Source: Candidatus Saccharimonadota bacterium
GTDB taxonomy: Bacteria > Patescibacteriota > Saccharimonadia > Saccharimonadales > UBA4665
Reading direction: 5' to 3'
NCBI GenBank assembly: GCA_003133385.1
Contig: PKXF01000004.1
Location: 46,004 to 79,029 of the forward strand
DNA: 33,026 nt
Both the position numbers and the translations under genes were made by a program. Each line of letters opens with the position of its first letter. Position 1 is the stretch's first letter. Under the pieces are notes generated by a model. The model was not told where the DNA came from. It did not search any database and saw nothing but the letters and a program-made list of their open reading frames with translations. Shown one piece after another: positions 32,981 through 33,026 of the stretch.

Positions 32981-32996
32981 TGTGATATCTATCACG
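32981..32996. promoter_or_regulatory. CRP-like palindrome over the atp promoter
   Basis: TGTGA-TATCTA-TCACG matches nine of ten CRP half-site bases and contains a near-perfect inner palindrome, GTGATATCTATCAC. It begins five bases upstream of the -10 box and covers the spacer and -35 region of the atpI promoter, which would fit repression. A weaker match (7 of 10) follows at 33003-33018. Confidence 0.5.
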
Positions 32997-33020
32997 CAAC
33001 CCCGTGTGGAGGTTCACTAC

Positions 33021-33026
33021 ATGAGC
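33021..33026 (+). CDS. Start of a divergent gene, cut by the window edge
   Basis: ATGAGC at the very end follows GGAGG (33008-33012) with eight bases between, an ideal ribosome binding site. Only two codons are in view, so nothing can be said about the product. The gene would be divergent from the atp operon and share its intergenic control region. Confidence 0.35.

Overview
The window looks like chromosomal DNA from a member of the Patescibacteria (CPR), most likely an environmental, oxygen-respiring Saccharibacterium (TM7). The evidence is indirect: secreted proteins with an N-terminal membrane anchor ending in SHAATP, compact gene packing, a shortened ATP synthase delta subunit, and a bo3-type quinol oxidase beside a type II NADH dehydrogenase, a set known from some environmental Saccharibacteria. 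TGA is used as a stop (for example in the cyo ATGA overlaps), so the UGA-recoding lineages are excluded. No tRNA, rRNA, CRISPR array, insertion sequence or phage gene was seen. There is no gene-free stretch above 300 bases; the longest gap is 3997-4194.

Layout. 1-324: start of a leftward LPG-synthase-type membrane protein, cut by the window edge. 434-3314: eight-TM protein, small conserved-looking protein, soluble PAS histidine kinase and stand-alone receiver. 3298-3996: CRP/FNR-type regulator. 4195-8615: MacB/FtsX-type permease, its ATPase, an anchored DUF5666-like protein, and an OmpR-type regulator with its kinase. 8632-9183: pilin-like secreted protein. 13984 down to 9242: cyoABCDE. 14114-15731: two divergent membrane proteins. 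15735-16889: secreted GH114-type glycosidase. 16967-19924: a flavin D-2-hydroxyacid dehydrogenase divergent from NDH-2. 19997-20551: MntP-like membrane protein. 20574-23813: UvrD-type helicase fused to a RecB-type nuclease. 23874-25605: aquaporin and a carbonic-anhydrase-like metalloprotein. 25794-26108: orphan acidic protein. 32961 down to 26121: F1Fo ATP synthase operon atpIBEFHAGDC, with an extra 30-codon ORF between atpG and atpD.

How it fits together. NDH-2 and the flavin dehydrogenase would feed electrons to quinone, the bo3 oxidase would pass them to oxygen and pump protons, and the ATP synthase, whose c subunit carries a proton-type site, would use the gradient. No heme or quinone biosynthesis genes are in view other than heme O synthase.

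The most interesting non-coding signals are three CRP-like palindromes (two at 25699-25737, one over the atp promoter at 32981-32996) in a window that also encodes a CRP-type regulator with an Arg-Glu recognition helix; a consistent near-leaderless start layout, with a -10 hexamer 6 to 10 nt before the start codon, for genes that open transcription units; and a shared CTTAAGCGT motif in three intergenic regions.
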